Source: Billgrantia kenyensis (GTDB lineage: Bacteria > Pseudomonadota > Gammaproteobacteria > Pseudomonadales > Halomonadaceae). Taken from it: a stretch of DNA of 45,872 bases. Of the stretch, positions 37,908 to 45,872 are shown piece after piece. The stretch covers positions 1 through 45,872 of the forward strand of contig NZ_JACEFT010000032.1 in NCBI RefSeq assembly GCF_013697085.1, given 5' to 3'. The notes under the pieces are model-generated. The model had not been told where the DNA came from. It was given only the letters and a program-made list of their open reading frames with translations, and did not search any database. A program made the translations under genes and the position numbers. Within the stretch, counting starts at the first letter, position 1. Each line of letters opens with the position of its first letter.

Positions 37908-38597
37908 ATGCAGCCCGTCGGCTACATCGAAAGCGATTTTCCCGACAAGTTCGGCGTACCGCGCCAACCCGGACTGGCCCCTGCCGCCCGCGCGGAGCTG
38001 ACGCTCGTCCCTCCCTACGACAAGCCGCTGGCAGTACGCGGGCTCGAGGCCTTTAGCCACCTCTGGCTGACCTTCGTTTTCCATCAAAGCCCCACGCGCT
38101 GGACACCACTGGTGCGCCCTCCCCGGCTCGGCGGCAATGCCAGGATCGGCGTGTTCTCCAGTCGCAGTACCCACCGCCCCAACCGGTTGGGGCTGTCGCT
38201 GATAGAGCTCATCGAAGTCGACACGAGTCGCGGCGTACGGCTGATACTGGGAGGCTGTGATCTGGTCAGCGGAACACCGGTACTGGACATCAAGCCCTAC
38301 TTGCCCTGGGCGGAGGCTCGCTCCGAGGCCCGGGCCGGCTTTGCCCCGGAAGCGCCAGCGGAGCTGCCGGTACGCTTCATGCCTGCTGCCGAGGCGGCCC
38401 TGATGCAGCGTGACGATGCTGCCTCGCTGCGTGAGCTGATCTGCCAGGTGCTGGCCCAGGACCCTCGCCCCGCCTACCGCAAGGGCGCCGAAGAACGGCT
38501 TTACGGGGTGCGCCTGCGCGACGTCGACGTACGCTTTCGCAGCCTGGACGATGACGGCGCAGCGGTCATGGAAGTGGTGGAAATCGTGCTGGCTTGA
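37908..38597 (+). CDS. trmO: tRNA (N6-threonylcarbamoyladenosine37-N6)-methyltransferase TrmO
   Basis: TrmO methylates t6A37 of some tRNAs to m6t6A. The 229-aa protein has the TrmO/TsaA beta-barrel signature: FGVPRQPGLAPAARAEL, LEAFSHLWLTFVFH, FSSRSTHRPNRLGLS and LDIKPYLPW. The C-terminal part (from about 150) is the second domain of E. coli TrmO. The start is uncertain. ATG 37908 has GGAAAG seven bases upstream; ATGs at 37893 and 37872 are also in frame, and CATAAT at 37859-37864 could be a -10 box. Confidence 0.92.
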   Translation: MQPVGYIESDFPDKFGVPRQPGLAPAARAELTLVPPYDKPLAVRGLEAFSHLWLTFVFHQSPTRWTPLVRPPRLGGNARIGVFSSRSTHRPNRLGLSLIELIEVDTSRGVRLILGGCDLVSGTPVLDIKPYLPWAEARSEARAGFAPEAPAELPVRFMPAAEAALMQRDDAASLRELICQVLAQDPRPAYRKGAEERLYGVRLRDVDVRFRSLDDDGAAVMEVVEIVLA

Positions 38598-38608
38598 TGT
38601 CACAACGA

Positions 38609-38632
38609 CGAAGGGCCCCGCAGGGCCCTTCG
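38609..38632. terminator. hairpin between convergent trmO and purC
   Basis: CGAAGGGCCC (38609-38618) pairs perfectly with GGGCCCTTCG (38623-38632) around CGCA. Neither strand has a strong T tract, so termination may be partial. The position between two convergent stops supports a shared role. Confidence 0.6.
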
Positions 38633-38657
38633 CAAGTGACAAGCGCGTGGGTAACGA

Positions 38658-39371
38658 TCAGGCGAACTCGACGCCGATGCGACGCCCCACCTCTTCGTAA
38701 GCCTCGATCACGCCACCGAGGCCCTGACGGAAACGGTCCTTGTCCATCTTGTCGCGGGTCTTGGCATCCCACAGACGGCAGCCGTCCGGGGAGAACTCGT
38801 CGCCCAGCACGATCTTGCCCTTGAACAGGCCGAACTCCAGCTTGTAGTCCACCAGCAGCAGGTCGCCATCGGCAAACAGCTGCTTGAGCACCGCGTTGAC
38901 CTTGAAGGTCAGCGCCTTCATCTCGGCGAGCTGCTCCGGCGTGGCCCAGCCGAAGGTCTCGGCCAGCGACTCGTTGATCATGGGGTCGTGAAGGGCATCG
39001 TTCTTGAGGAACAGCTCGAAGGTGGGCGGATTGAGTTCGCTCCCCTCCTCGACCCCAAGACGCTTGACCAGACCACCGGCGGCGATGTTGCGCACTACGC
39101 ACTCCACCGGGATCATGTCGAGCTTCTTGACCAGGCTTTCGGTCGCCGAGAGGCGCTTGTCGAAGTGGGTGGGAATCCCAGCTTCGGCCAGCTTCTCCAT
39201 GATGAAGGCATTGAAGCAATTGTTGACCATGCCCTTGCGAGCCAACGACTCCATGCGCTCGCCGTCGAAGGCGCTGGTATCGTCACGAAAGTGCAGCACG
39301 AGCAGGTCGGGGTCGTCGGTGGCATAGACCGACTTGGCCTTGCCGGCGTAGAGTTCTTGGCGCTTTTCCAT
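38658..39371 (-). CDS. purC: phosphoribosylaminoimidazole-succinocarboxamide synthase
   Basis: PurC joins aspartate to CAIR in purine synthesis. The 237-aa length is that of bacterial PurC. It begins with [15 protein letters not shown] and continues with [27 protein letters not shown] and [15 protein letters not shown], all signature segments. It follows the MBL hydrolase gene by 43 bases on the same strand, in the dapA-bamC-mbl-purC order usual in Pseudomonas relatives. Confidence 0.96.
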   Translation of the reverse strand: MEKRQELYAGKAKSVYATDDPDLLVLHFRDDTSAFDGERMESLARKGMVNNCFNAFIMEKLAEAGIPTHFDKRLSATESLVKKLDMIPVECVVRNIAAGGLVKRLGVEEGSELNPPTFELFLKNDALHDPMINESLAETFGWATPEQLAEMKALTFKVNAVLKQLFADGDLLLVDYKLEFGLFKGKIVLGDEFSPDGCRLWDAKTRDKMDKDRFRQGLGGVIEAYEEVGRRIGVEFA

Positions 39372-39414
39372 GGGGCCTCCAGAAAGGATGAACGCATGAC
39401 CATAGGGTGAGAAT

Positions 39415-40215
39415 TCAGCGAATCGCCTGCCAATGCAGCCCGTCGTCCTGGGCGGCGATGGTCAGGCGCGAGGCGTCGCCATCCAGCAGCGGCGTCAAGG
39501 CCTCGAGCGCGAGCTCGGGGCGATTATTGTGCTCGGAAAGATGCGAGCAGACGATCGTCTGCAGCCGATCGAGCCCCAGACGCTCGAGCAGCGCAGCCGC
39601 CTGGGCGTTGGCCAGATGGCCCCAGTTGCCGCCGACACGACGCTTGAGGCGGGGGGGATAGGGCCCGACCTCGAGCAAGTGACGGTCGTGATTGCACTCG
39701 AGAATGAGCGCATCACAGCCGCGAAAGGCTGCAATGACGTGATCGGTAGGATGCCCCAGGTCGGTCAGCACACCCAGGTGGCAGCCGTGGGACTGAAAGC
39801 GAAACTGGACCGGCTCGCGGGCATCGTGGGGCACCGTGACCGGGTCGACCACCAAGCTCTTCACGGCGAAGCGCGCCTGTGGCGTGATCCAGTGGTGCTG
39901 CGGCACCTCACCGAGACGCCCGGAGAGCCAGGTGCCCGGCGTAAGGTAGACCGGCACCCCATGGCGCCGCGCCAGGGGACCCACCCCCCGCAGGTGATCG
40001 CTATGCTCATGGGTGACCAGCACGGCATCGAGCTGGCGCGGGTGCACACCAAGACGCGCCAGTCGACGCTCGGTCTCGCGCAGGCCGAAGCCGCAATCCA
40101 CCAGCACCGAGGTCTCGCCGTCGCTGACCAGGGTGGCATTGCCCTTGCTGCCACTGCCAAGGGAGGCGAAGCAAAGCTTGCCTTCCACTGACAGCGGCTC
40201 ATCGAGCTGCGGCAT
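39415..40215 (-). CDS. MBL-fold metallo-hydrolase (YycJ/WalJ-like)
   Basis: This 266-aa cytoplasmic hydrolase has two-metal motif THEHSDH (His69, His71, Asp73, His74) and starts with [15 protein letters not shown], typical of the YycJ/WalJ group. That group is linked to nuclease or cell-wall roles in Firmicutes; the proteobacterial function is unclear. Its ATG overlaps the bamC stop (TGATG), so the two are coupled. Confidence 0.88.
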   Translation of the reverse strand: MPQLDEPLSVEGKLCFASLGSGSKGNATLVSDGETSVLVDCGFGLRETERRLARLGVHPRQLDAVLVTHEHSDHLRGVGPLARRHGVPVYLTPGTWLSGRLGEVPQHHWITPQARFAVKSLVVDPVTVPHDAREPVQFRFQSHGCHLGVLTDLGHPTDHVIAAFRGCDALILECNHDRHLLEVGPYPPRLKRRVGGNWGHLANAQAAALLERLGLDRLQTIVCSHLSEHNNRPELALEALTPLLDGDASRLTIAAQDDGLHWQAIR

Positions 40216-41186
40216 CAGCGCAACAGGCCTGCCACGCGTTCGAGCAGTTCGCGGGCGTCCTCGTTCTCGAAGGACCGCTCACTCTCGTTGACCGCACGCA
40301 GCGTGGTACGCTCCGCGCCTTCGGACTCCAGCACCAGGCGTACCGCTTGGGGCATCTGCCGCACATCAGGGCTCAGGGCGATCTGCAGGAAGCCGCGGCC
40401 ACGCTCGGATAGCGTCATGTAGTTGACCAGGAAGTCATGCTGCTGAGGGTTCTGCTCGAGCAATTCGCGGCGCCCCTCCACGGCGAAATCGGCTTCCAAC
40501 TGGTGGCTCAGCTCGGCCCAGACACGGTCGATATCGAGGGGGATGCGCACCACCCACTCGCCGCTGGCCAGCTGATCGAAGCTCAGGCGATCTTCGGTGG
40601 CGAGCTGCTGCCCGGCCAATGACGCAGCGCTGGCAGTGGCGGTACGGGCACTGAAGTGCTGCTCCAGCGCATCGAGACAGGCCACCACCGCACTCCCGTG
40701 CTGCTCGCAGCGCACCTCGCTGTCACCGGCGCGCAGCCCTTGGCGCACGCTCAGCCGGCCCTGGGCCGTTTCCAATACGCCCCGTGCATCGTCGCTGGCC
40801 TGCACCTGCAGCCCACGAGCACGAGCGAAGTCCTGCAGCTGAGGCCACACCATACCGGGATCGGCGGCGACCACCAGCCAGCGCTCGCTGCCAATCTCAC
40901 GCCGTTCGACGAAGTCCCGCTCCGCCGCCCCGCCCGCTGCCATGCGCGTTGGGCTCGGTGCACGGAAGCGCTCGCTGCCGCTGCGCAGGGTACCCTGAGC
41001 CTCGGGCACCGGCATGATATCCCGGTAGCGCTGAGTGTTGCGGCCCTCGGGCAGCACCAGGGGCGCACTGCGCTCAGCTTCCACATAATCGATGTTGCGA
41101 TCGTCATAAAAGCCTTCGCGGGCACAGCCGGCGGTGGCCAGGGCAGCCAGAGCCACCAGCGGCATCCATTTCAGCGCACAATTCAT
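40215..41186 (-). CDS. bamC: outer membrane assembly lipoprotein BamC
   Basis: BamC (NlpB) is a lipoprotein of the BAM complex that inserts outer-membrane proteins. The 323-aa precursor has a signal peptide with lipobox LATAGC, giving a lipidated Cys21. A low-complexity stretch with NTQRYRDIMPVP follows, then two helix-grip domains. It lies 50 bases after dapA on the same strand, the classical dapA-bamC order. Confidence 0.92.
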   Translation of the reverse strand: MNCALKWMPLVALAALATAGCAREGFYDDRNIDYVEAERSAPLVLPEGRNTQRYRDIMPVPEAQGTLRSGSERFRAPSPTRMAAGGAAERDFVERREIGSERWLVVAADPGMVWPQLQDFARARGLQVQASDDARGVLETAQGRLSVRQGLRAGDSEVRCEQHGSAVVACLDALEQHFSARTATASAASLAGQQLATEDRLSFDQLASGEWVVRIPLDIDRVWAELSHQLEADFAVEGRRELLEQNPQQHDFLVNYMTLSERGRGFLQIALSPDVRQMPQAVRLVLESEGAERTTLRAVNESERSFENEDARELLERVAGLLR

Positions 41187-41236
41187 GCATTCACCTTGCA
41201 GTCAGGTTCTCGGGGCGGCGGGGATTCCCACACACC

Positions 41237-42121
41237 TCAATCGTCGATTACACCGGCCAGTTGCAGCGCCTCGTCTACCGTGGCGTGGTACTTGCTGGAC
41301 AGCCAGGTGAGCGGCAGGCGGATACCCTGGTCGATCATGCCCATGCGGTGCAGCGCCCACTTGACCGGGATCGGGTTGGACTCGATGCCGAGGTTGGTAT
41401 GCAGCGGCATGAGGCGAGTATTGATCTGGTGTGCCCGGTCGGCGTCACCCGCGACGGCTGCCGCGCACAGCTCGTGCATGGCCTTAGGAGCCACGTTGGC
41501 CGTGACCGAGATATCGCCGTGGCCGCCCATCAGCATGAACTCACAGGCGGTGCCGTCATCTCCGGAATAGAGCATGAAGCCGCTGCCCTTGAGCCGTGCG
41601 ATCAGATCCTCGGCGCGCTCGAGGTTGCCGGTGGCATCCTTGAGCCCGATGATGTTGTCGACCTCGGCCAGGCGCATCACCGTCTCGTTGTAGAGGTCGG
41701 AGCAGGTACGGCCAGGCACGTTGTAGAGGATGACCGGCAGGCGGCTGCCTTCGGCCACCGCCTTGAAGTGGCGGTAGAGCCCTTCCTGGGTGGGCTTGTT
41801 GTAATAGGGGCACACCGAGAGGCAATAGTCGGCGCCGACCTCACTGGCATAGCGGGCCAGCTCCACGGCTTCGGAGGTGGCGTTGGCCCCGGTGCCGGCG
41901 ATCACCGGGATACGACCGTCGACCTCTTCCACCACGGCGCGAATCACGTCGAAGTGCTCGGCAAACGACATGGTGGTGGGCTCACCGGTGGTGCCGGCCG
42001 CCACGATACCGTCGGTACCGTTCTCCAGATGGAAGTTCACCAAGCGGCGCAACGCCTCCCAGTCGATATCGCCATTGGCCTTCATCGGCGTCGCCAGGGC
42101 GACGATACTGCCAGTGATCAT
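41237..42121 (-). CDS. dapA: 4-hydroxy-tetrahydrodipicolinate synthase
   Basis: DapA condenses pyruvate with aspartate semialdehyde in lysine and peptidoglycan-precursor synthesis. The 294-aa protein has Thr44-Thr45 ([10 protein letters not shown]), Tyr133 and Arg138 (LYNVPGRT) and the Schiff-base Lys161 (GLKDATGN). The ATG at 42121 has GGAGAGG about eight bases upstream; longer in-frame starts are unlikely. It is divergent from bcp, without the gcvR gene that often lies between them in relatives. Confidence 0.96.
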   Translation of the reverse strand: MITGSIVALATPMKANGDIDWEALRRLVNFHLENGTDGIVAAGTTGEPTTMSFAEHFDVIRAVVEEVDGRIPVIAGTGANATSEAVELARYASEVGADYCLSVCPYYNKPTQEGLYRHFKAVAEGSRLPVILYNVPGRTCSDLYNETVMRLAEVDNIIGLKDATGNLERAEDLIARLKGSGFMLYSGDDGTACEFMLMGGHGDISVTANVAPKAMHELCAAAVAGDADRAHQINTRLMPLHTNLGIESNPIPVKWALHRMGMIDQGIRLPLTWLSSKYHATVDEALQLAGVIDD

Positions 42122-42240
42122 CCTCTCGTTCCTCTCCGCAAATCCGCTCATGCCGCACTCGGGTGTCCCGCTCAGGACCACGAGCAAAGGGTAAATGGTA
42201 CTCAGGCCGCACAGGCCTGTACAGCACGGCCAACAGCTCT

Positions 42241-42269
42241 TTGACAGCACGCGCCGTGCTGCATGTAAT
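42241..42269 (+). promoter_or_regulatory. predicted sigma-70 promoter of bcp with a dyad in the spacer
   Basis: TTGACA (42241-42246) and TGTAAT (42264-42269) are 17 bases apart. The spacer and its edge hold the dyad CAGCACG-CGC-CGTGCTG (42245-42261). Transcription would start near 42276. A dyad there could bind a repressor or a spacer-twisting activator. Confidence 0.55.
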
Positions 42270-42302
42270 AATGCGCATTCCACCCAGCCAGAGGAGACAC
42301 CC

Positions 42303-42779
42303 ATGACCCTTGCCATCGGCCAGCCCGTGCCCGACTTCACCGCCACCGCCACCGGCGACACCACGGTCTCTCTCGCCGACCTCAAGGGGCGCCAGGTAGT
42401 CGTGTTCTTCTACCCCAAGGCCAGCACCCCCGGCTGTACCACCGAAGGCGGCGACTTCCGTGACCGCAAAGCAGACTTCGATACTGTCGACACCGTCATC
42501 CTCGGCGTTTCACGCGATGGCATTCGTGCTCAGGAGAACTTCAAGGCCAAGCAGGCCTTCAATTTCGAGCTGATTTCCGACAAGGACGAGGAAGTCTGCA
42601 AGCTGTTCGACGTGATCAAGCTGAAAAAGTTGTATGGCAAGGAACATCTCGGCATCGAGCGCAGCACCTTTCTGATCGATGCCGAGGGCAAGCTTGCTCG
42701 TGAGTGGCGCGGCGTCAAGGTCAAGGGCCATGCCCAGGAAGTGCTGGAAGCCGCCCAGGCCCTGCACGCCGAGGGATAG
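42303..42779 (+). CDS. bcp: peroxiredoxin, Bcp/PrxQ type, lacking the usual +5 resolving cysteine
   Basis: This 158-aa thiol peroxidase reduces hydroperoxides in the cytoplasm. The peroxidatic cysteine is Cys45 in STPGCTTE. The usual resolving cysteine five residues later is Gly50. The only other cysteine is Cys99 (EEVCKLFD), so it is a 1-Cys or an atypical 2-Cys enzyme. The ATG at 42303 has GAGGAGA upstream. It has its own promoter, is divergent from dapA and converges on perM. Confidence 0.92.
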   Translation: MTLAIGQPVPDFTATATGDTTVSLADLKGRQVVVFFYPKASTPGCTTEGGDFRDRKADFDTVDTVILGVSRDGIRAQENFKAKQAFNFELISDKDEEVCKLFDVIKLKKLYGKEHLGIERSTFLIDAEGKLAREWRGVKVKGHAQEVLEAAQALHAEG

Positions 42780-42815
42780 CCCATGCGGCCGAGCCGTCGC
42801 GACGGCTTGGCCGGT

Positions 42816-43919
42816 TCAATGGTCCGCCGACTCCGCGGCTCGCGCCTCCTCTGCCTGGTGCTGCTTGATCCCCCTTGGCCAGGCATAGACCAGTGCCTTG
42901 AGCAGCGTCGCCAGGGGAATGGCAAAGAAGATGCCCCAGAAGCCCCACACGCCGCCAAAGAACAGCACCGCCACGATGATCGATACCGGATGCAGGTTGA
43001 CCGCCTCGGAAAAGAGGATAGGCACCAGCACATTGCCGTCCAGCGCCTGGATCACGCCGTAGGCAATCAGCACGTAGAGAAACTGCTCGCTCATGCCGAA
43101 ATGGAAGCCCGCCACGGCGGCCACCGGCAGGGTGGCCACGGCGGCGCCAATGTAGGGCACCAGCACCGAGAAGCCCACCAGCACCGCGAGCAGGGCCGCA
43201 TAAGGCAAGCCGAAAAAGGCAAAGGTGAAGAACGACACCGTGCCGACGATGATGATCTCGACGAACTTGCCACGGACGTAGTTGGCAATCTGGGTATCCA
43301 TCTCCTGCCAGATGCGGGTCATCAGCGAGCGCTGCTGGGGCAGCAGCGACAACGTGAATTCAACCAGCTGCTCGCGATCCTTGAGCAGGAAGAAGACCAG
43401 GATCGGCACCAGTACCAGATAGATGATCAGGGCCAGGACATTGCCCAGCGAGGCCAGCGACATCGTCAGGGCACGCTGGCCGAACTGGGTCAGTTCACGG
43501 CCCGCCACGGCGATCCACTCCTGCACCTGGTCAGGCGTCACCAGGTTGGGGTAGCGCTCCTGAACGTCATCCAGCCAGCGCTGGCCACTGGCCACGATGC
43601 GCGGTGTTTCCTGCACCAGCCCCACGAGCTGATTCCATATCAGTGGCATCAGGATGAAAGCCAGCGCCAGCAATACCCCGATAAAGCCCAGGAATACCAG
43701 CGTCACGGCCAGCAGGTGCGGCACACCGCGGCGCGTCAGAGCGTTGACCCCCCCTTGCAGCAGAAAGGCGATCACCAACGCAGTGAGGAACGGCGCCAGC
43801 ATCCGGCCGAAGAGAATCACCACGGCGAAGCCAAGCACCAGCAGCACCAGCAGGATGACTGCCTCTTCATCGGAGAAGTAGTGCTCGACCCAACTCTTGA
43901 AGACCTCGCGCAGGGTCAT
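42816..43919 (-). CDS. perM: AI-2E family transporter (PerM-like)
   Basis: This 367-aa inner-membrane protein has about eight predicted helices in the AI-2E/PerM pattern: an N-terminal pair near 18-60, a long soluble stretch (about 110-150), then FFLLKDREQLVEF and a C-terminal helix bundle with VPYIGAAVATLP and PHSIIVAVLFFGGVWG-like segments. Proposed substrates range from signals to sodium/protons; none can be read here. Its ATG overlaps the tusA-like stop (ATGA). Confidence 0.9.
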   Translation of the reverse strand: MTLREVFKSWVEHYFSDEEAVILLVLLVLGFAVVILFGRMLAPFLTALVIAFLLQGGVNALTRRGVPHLLAVTLVFLGFIGVLLALAFILMPLIWNQLVGLVQETPRIVASGQRWLDDVQERYPNLVTPDQVQEWIAVAGRELTQFGQRALTMSLASLGNVLALIIYLVLVPILVFFLLKDREQLVEFTLSLLPQQRSLMTRIWQEMDTQIANYVRGKFVEIIIVGTVSFFTFAFFGLPYAALLAVLVGFSVLVPYIGAAVATLPVAAVAGFHFGMSEQFLYVLIAYGVIQALDGNVLVPILFSEAVNLHPVSIIVAVLFFGGVWGFWGIFFAIPLATLLKALVYAWPRGIKQHQAEEARAAESADH

Positions 43920-44164
43920 GAAGTGGAGTCCTCGCCCTTGCGCAGCCAGTAATGATAAACCTCGCCCCGCTCCTCGCGTGCCATCAGCTCGTGAATGCTG
44001 TGAGCAGCAAAGGTCTCGAAATCACGCCAGGAGCCAGCGTCGGTTGCCCTGATCTCCAGCACCTGGCCCGCTTTCAGTCGAGCCAGTGACTGCTTTGCCT
44101 TGAGCAGGGGAAGCGGGCAGGGAAGGCCGCAGGCATCGAGTACGTCGTCAGGTTGCACAGCCAT
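43916..44164 (-). CDS. TusA/SirA-like sulfur-carrier protein
   Basis: This 82-aa cytoplasmic protein has the TusA-family motif CGLPCPLPLLKAK with the sulfur-carrying Cys16 in CPxP. It resembles the YeeD/TusA-like single-domain carriers. The ATG at 44164 has GGGAGA upstream; the longer frame to 44374 crosses the bepA promoter region and is rejected. It is divergent from bepA and translationally coupled to perM by a four-base overlap. This order (bepA, tusA-like, perM) recurs in related genomes, from memory. Confidence 0.88.
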   Translation of the reverse strand: MAVQPDDVLDACGLPCPLPLLKAKQSLARLKAGQVLEIRATDAGSWRDFETFAAHSIHELMAREERGEVYHYWLRKGEDSTS

Positions 44165-44310
44165 GTCGTCTCCCGGAAAAATACCAATTCGCTTGCCGCA
44201 TGCGACAGATGCCTTGCAGGTAAGCGCAAAACCCTTGAGATTTAAAGGCACTTTGCGGGCCGAATCAATGTCGGATACAAACTGACCATGACTACTGACG
44301 AGATTGGCAC

Positions 44311-45774
44311 ATGCTGCGCACGACCCGAACCCGCTTGACTGCTGGCGTTGTCGCTCTGGCCCTCGGCTTGGCATTGACCATGCCCGGCCCGGCTAACGCT
44401 TCGGACGATTACGGGCTACCCAGTCTCACCGGCTCAAGCCAGGCGATGACCGGCGAAGAGTTCCGCCTGGGTCGCGCCTGGCTGCGCCAGTTCCAGGCTC
44501 GCGCGCCCATCTGGCAGGACCCCATCGCTCAGGACTACGTGGAGACGATGTTGGCACGCCTGGTGCCGCACAGCGGCATCTCCGACACGCGTACCGTGGT
44601 CGCGCTGGTGGACAGCCGTACGCTAAACGCCTTCGCCGTGCCTGGCGGAGTCATTGGTGTCAATGCGGGCCTGTTCGCCTTCGCCGACGAGGAGGATGCG
44701 GTCGTCTCTGTGCTGGCCCACGAACTGGGGCACCTCTCCCAGCGCCACTACGCTCGCGGCCAGGCCCGCGCCGAGCAGGCCCAGATACCGGCCATGGCTG
44801 CGATGCTGGGCGGCCTGCTGATCGCCGCCAGCGGCGGCGGCGATGCCGGTATCGCTGCTGCCATGGGCTCCCAGGCCGCATTCATTCAGGATCAGTTGGC
44901 CTACTCGCGCCGCTTTGAGCAGGAGGCGGATCGACTTGGCCTGCAGACCATGGCCCAGGCCGGCTACGACCCCCAGGCCATGGTCAGGATGTTTCGCGCC
45001 ATGCAGCGCCAGGTGAGCCTGCAGGGCGGCAACCCGCCGGAGTTCCTGCTCACCCACCCGCTGACCGAGTCACGCATCAGCGATGCCGAAGCCCGCGCTT
45101 CGCAGCTGGAGGCCGTTCGCCCCCGCGAGGACGACCCGACGTATGACCTGATACGCGCCCGGGCACTGCTGACAATCCATCAGCGCGACCCCCAACAGGC
45201 AGCCACTCGCCTGGCCCAGGACAATGCCCCGACCGTCGCCAAGCGCTACCTGGACGCCCTTATCGCCGCTCATCACGGCCAGATCGACAGCGCGCTGAGC
45301 CAGCTCGATAACCTGGCACGGGAGTTGCCCGACCTGGCCATACTGCCGGTGAGCGCCGCTGAGGTCGCCTTCGAAGCCGGCCGTTACGACGACGCCATCG
45401 AACGCAGCCGGCGAGTCCTGCGACTGATGCCGGGGCACATGCCGGCCACCTATGTCATGGGCGAGGCCACCTTGCAGCGCGCCCCCAACGAGGCATATCG
45501 CATCCTGCGTGATCTTGCCGACAAGCGACCGGAGGATCCCCAAGTCTTCACCCTACTGGCCGAAGCCGCCGGACGCAGCGGCCGCGAGGCCTGGGGGCAC
45601 CTCGCTCGGGCCGAGCACATGCAGCTCACCGGCGATATCCAACGGGCGATTCGCCAACTCGACGTGGCGCGCGGGGTGGCGGAGCAAAGCGGCGACAGCA
45701 ATGCCCTGGCGCGTATCGAACAGCGGCGCGAGGACTTTGTGGGGTATCGCGAGACAATGGAAAAATTTAGGTAA
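44311..45774 (+). CDS. bepA: M48 metalloprotease/chaperone BepA
   Basis: BepA (YfgC) is a periplasmic zinc protease and chaperone for outer-membrane proteins such as LptD. The 487-aa precursor has a signal peptide (1-31, cut near ANA-SDD), the M48 domain with HELGH (His137, Glu138, His141) and the distal Glu in FEQEADRLG. A C-terminal TPR-like helical region (about 290-480) follows. Just after the stop, AAAAGGCCCGCGCTGG looks like the left arm of a terminator cut by the IS insertion at 45796. Confidence 0.93.
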   Translation: MLRTTRTRLTAGVVALALGLALTMPGPANASDDYGLPSLTGSSQAMTGEEFRLGRAWLRQFQARAPIWQDPIAQDYVETMLARLVPHSGISDTRTVVALVDSRTLNAFAVPGGVIGVNAGLFAFADEEDAVVSVLAHELGHLSQRHYARGQARAEQAQIPAMAAMLGGLLIAASGGGDAGIAAAMGSQAAFIQDQLAYSRRFEQEADRLGLQTMAQAGYDPQAMVRMFRAMQRQVSLQGGNPPEFLLTHPLTESRISDAEARASQLEAVRPREDDPTYDLIRARALLTIHQRDPQQAATRLAQDNAPTVAKRYLDALIAAHHGQIDSALSQLDNLARELPDLAILPVSAAEVAFEAGRYDDAIERSRRVLRLMPGHMPATYVMGEATLQRAPNEAYRILRDLADKRPEDPQVFTLLAEAAGRSGREAWGHLARAEHMQLTGDIQRAIRQLDVARGVAEQSGDSNALARIEQRREDFVGYRETMEKFR

Positions 45775-45803
45775 TGAAAAGGCCCGCGCTGGATGTGAAC
45801 TGC

Positions 45804-45844
45804 ACCCCGAAAGTTGGACACCCAATCCAACCTTCGGGGTTTTT
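45804..45844 (+). terminator. IS-borne intrinsic terminator, reading into the IS
   Basis: Arms at 45804-45818 and 45826-45840 form a 15-bp stem with one mismatch around CACCCAA, followed by five T (45840-45844). It would end bepA transcripts entering the IS. Confidence 0.65.
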
Positions 45845-45846
45845 CT

Positions 45847-45872
45847 ATGAGGAACAAGTACAGCGACGAGTT
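45847..45872 (+). CDS. IS3-family transposase OrfA, N-terminal fragment (continues outside)
   Basis: ATG at 45847 is followed by codons for MRNKYSDE and the window ends. It is identical to the fragment at the left end. No strong ribosome site is seen; the T tract of the hairpin lies directly upstream. Confidence 0.6.

Larger units (their letters stand above)
45796..45872 (+). mobile_element. IS3-family (IS150-like) element, left terminus, running out of the window
   Basis: The segment begins TGAACTGCACCCCGAAAGTT and is the exact reverse complement of bases 1-77. It carries the IS terminus, the hairpin and the start of the transposase. The rest of the element lies beyond the window. Confidence 0.72.

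Noticed and set aside
42122..42302. A possible gcvR gene between dapA and bcp, as in Pseudomonas
   Set aside because: Only 181 bases are present and they hold the divergent promoters; no ACT-domain frame exists.

Overview
The window looks like chromosomal DNA of a high-GC gammaproteobacterium, most likely a Halomonas-type member of the Halomonadaceae. This is inferred from protein style and from gene neighbourhoods shared with Pseudomonas and Halomonas (bepA/tusA-like/perM/bcp/dapA/bamC/purC; DUF4212-symporter-DUF294-exonuclease with CrbS/CrbR). It cannot be confirmed without a search. No tRNA, rRNA, prophage or CRISPR array was seen. Almost all the DNA is coding.

Ends. The first and last 77 bases are exact reverse complements. 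Each is the left terminus of an IS3-family (IS150-like) element running out of the window, with the first codons of its transposase. The segment is therefore bounded by two IS copies in inverted orientation, and the exact 77-base overlap suggests an assembly broken at this repeat.

Layout. (1) 0.1-12 kb: ttcA, then an acetate-uptake and sensing block. It holds a DEDDh-fold exonuclease whose first catalytic Asp is His, a cNMP/CBS/DUF294 nucleotidyltransferase, a 748-base regulatory gap, a DUF4212 subunit with a sodium:solute symporter, an unknown 171-aa membrane protein, and the hybrid sensor CrbS with its LuxR-type regulator CrbR. (2) 12.2-16 kb: a KGG-repeat stress protein, and a translationally coupled pair of ATP-grasp ligase and CocE/S15 hydrolase. 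(3) 16.2-21 kb: a non-homologous end-joining operon of ligD, an eight-cysteine zinc-finger gene and two different ku genes. (4) 21-23 kb: acs (acetyl-CoA synthetase), the expected CrbR target. (5) 23.2-30.5 kb: sprT-like, a UPF0149 gene, clsB, plsB, rsmJ, tsaB and adk. (6) 30.7-37.8 kb: aceF-aceE (pyruvate dehydrogenase), ampD, nadC and a GNAT acetyltransferase. (7) 37.9-45.8 kb: trmO, purC, an MBL hydrolase, bamC, dapA, bcp, perM, a tusA-like gene and bepA.

How it fits together. Acetate entry (symporter), sensing (CrbS/CrbR), activation (acs) and the pyruvate route to acetyl-CoA (aceEF) lie within 31 kb. A 12-base palindromic motif, approximately AGAC-M-A-NN-GTCY, occurs four times in the DUF294/symporter gap and twice upstream of acs. 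It is the best candidate for the shared CrbR operator. The most novel-looking items are the cross-brace-type zinc finger inside the NHEJ operon, the ATP-grasp/S15 hydrolase pair, the altered exonuclease active site beside DUF294, and an EF-hand-like loop in the symporter.
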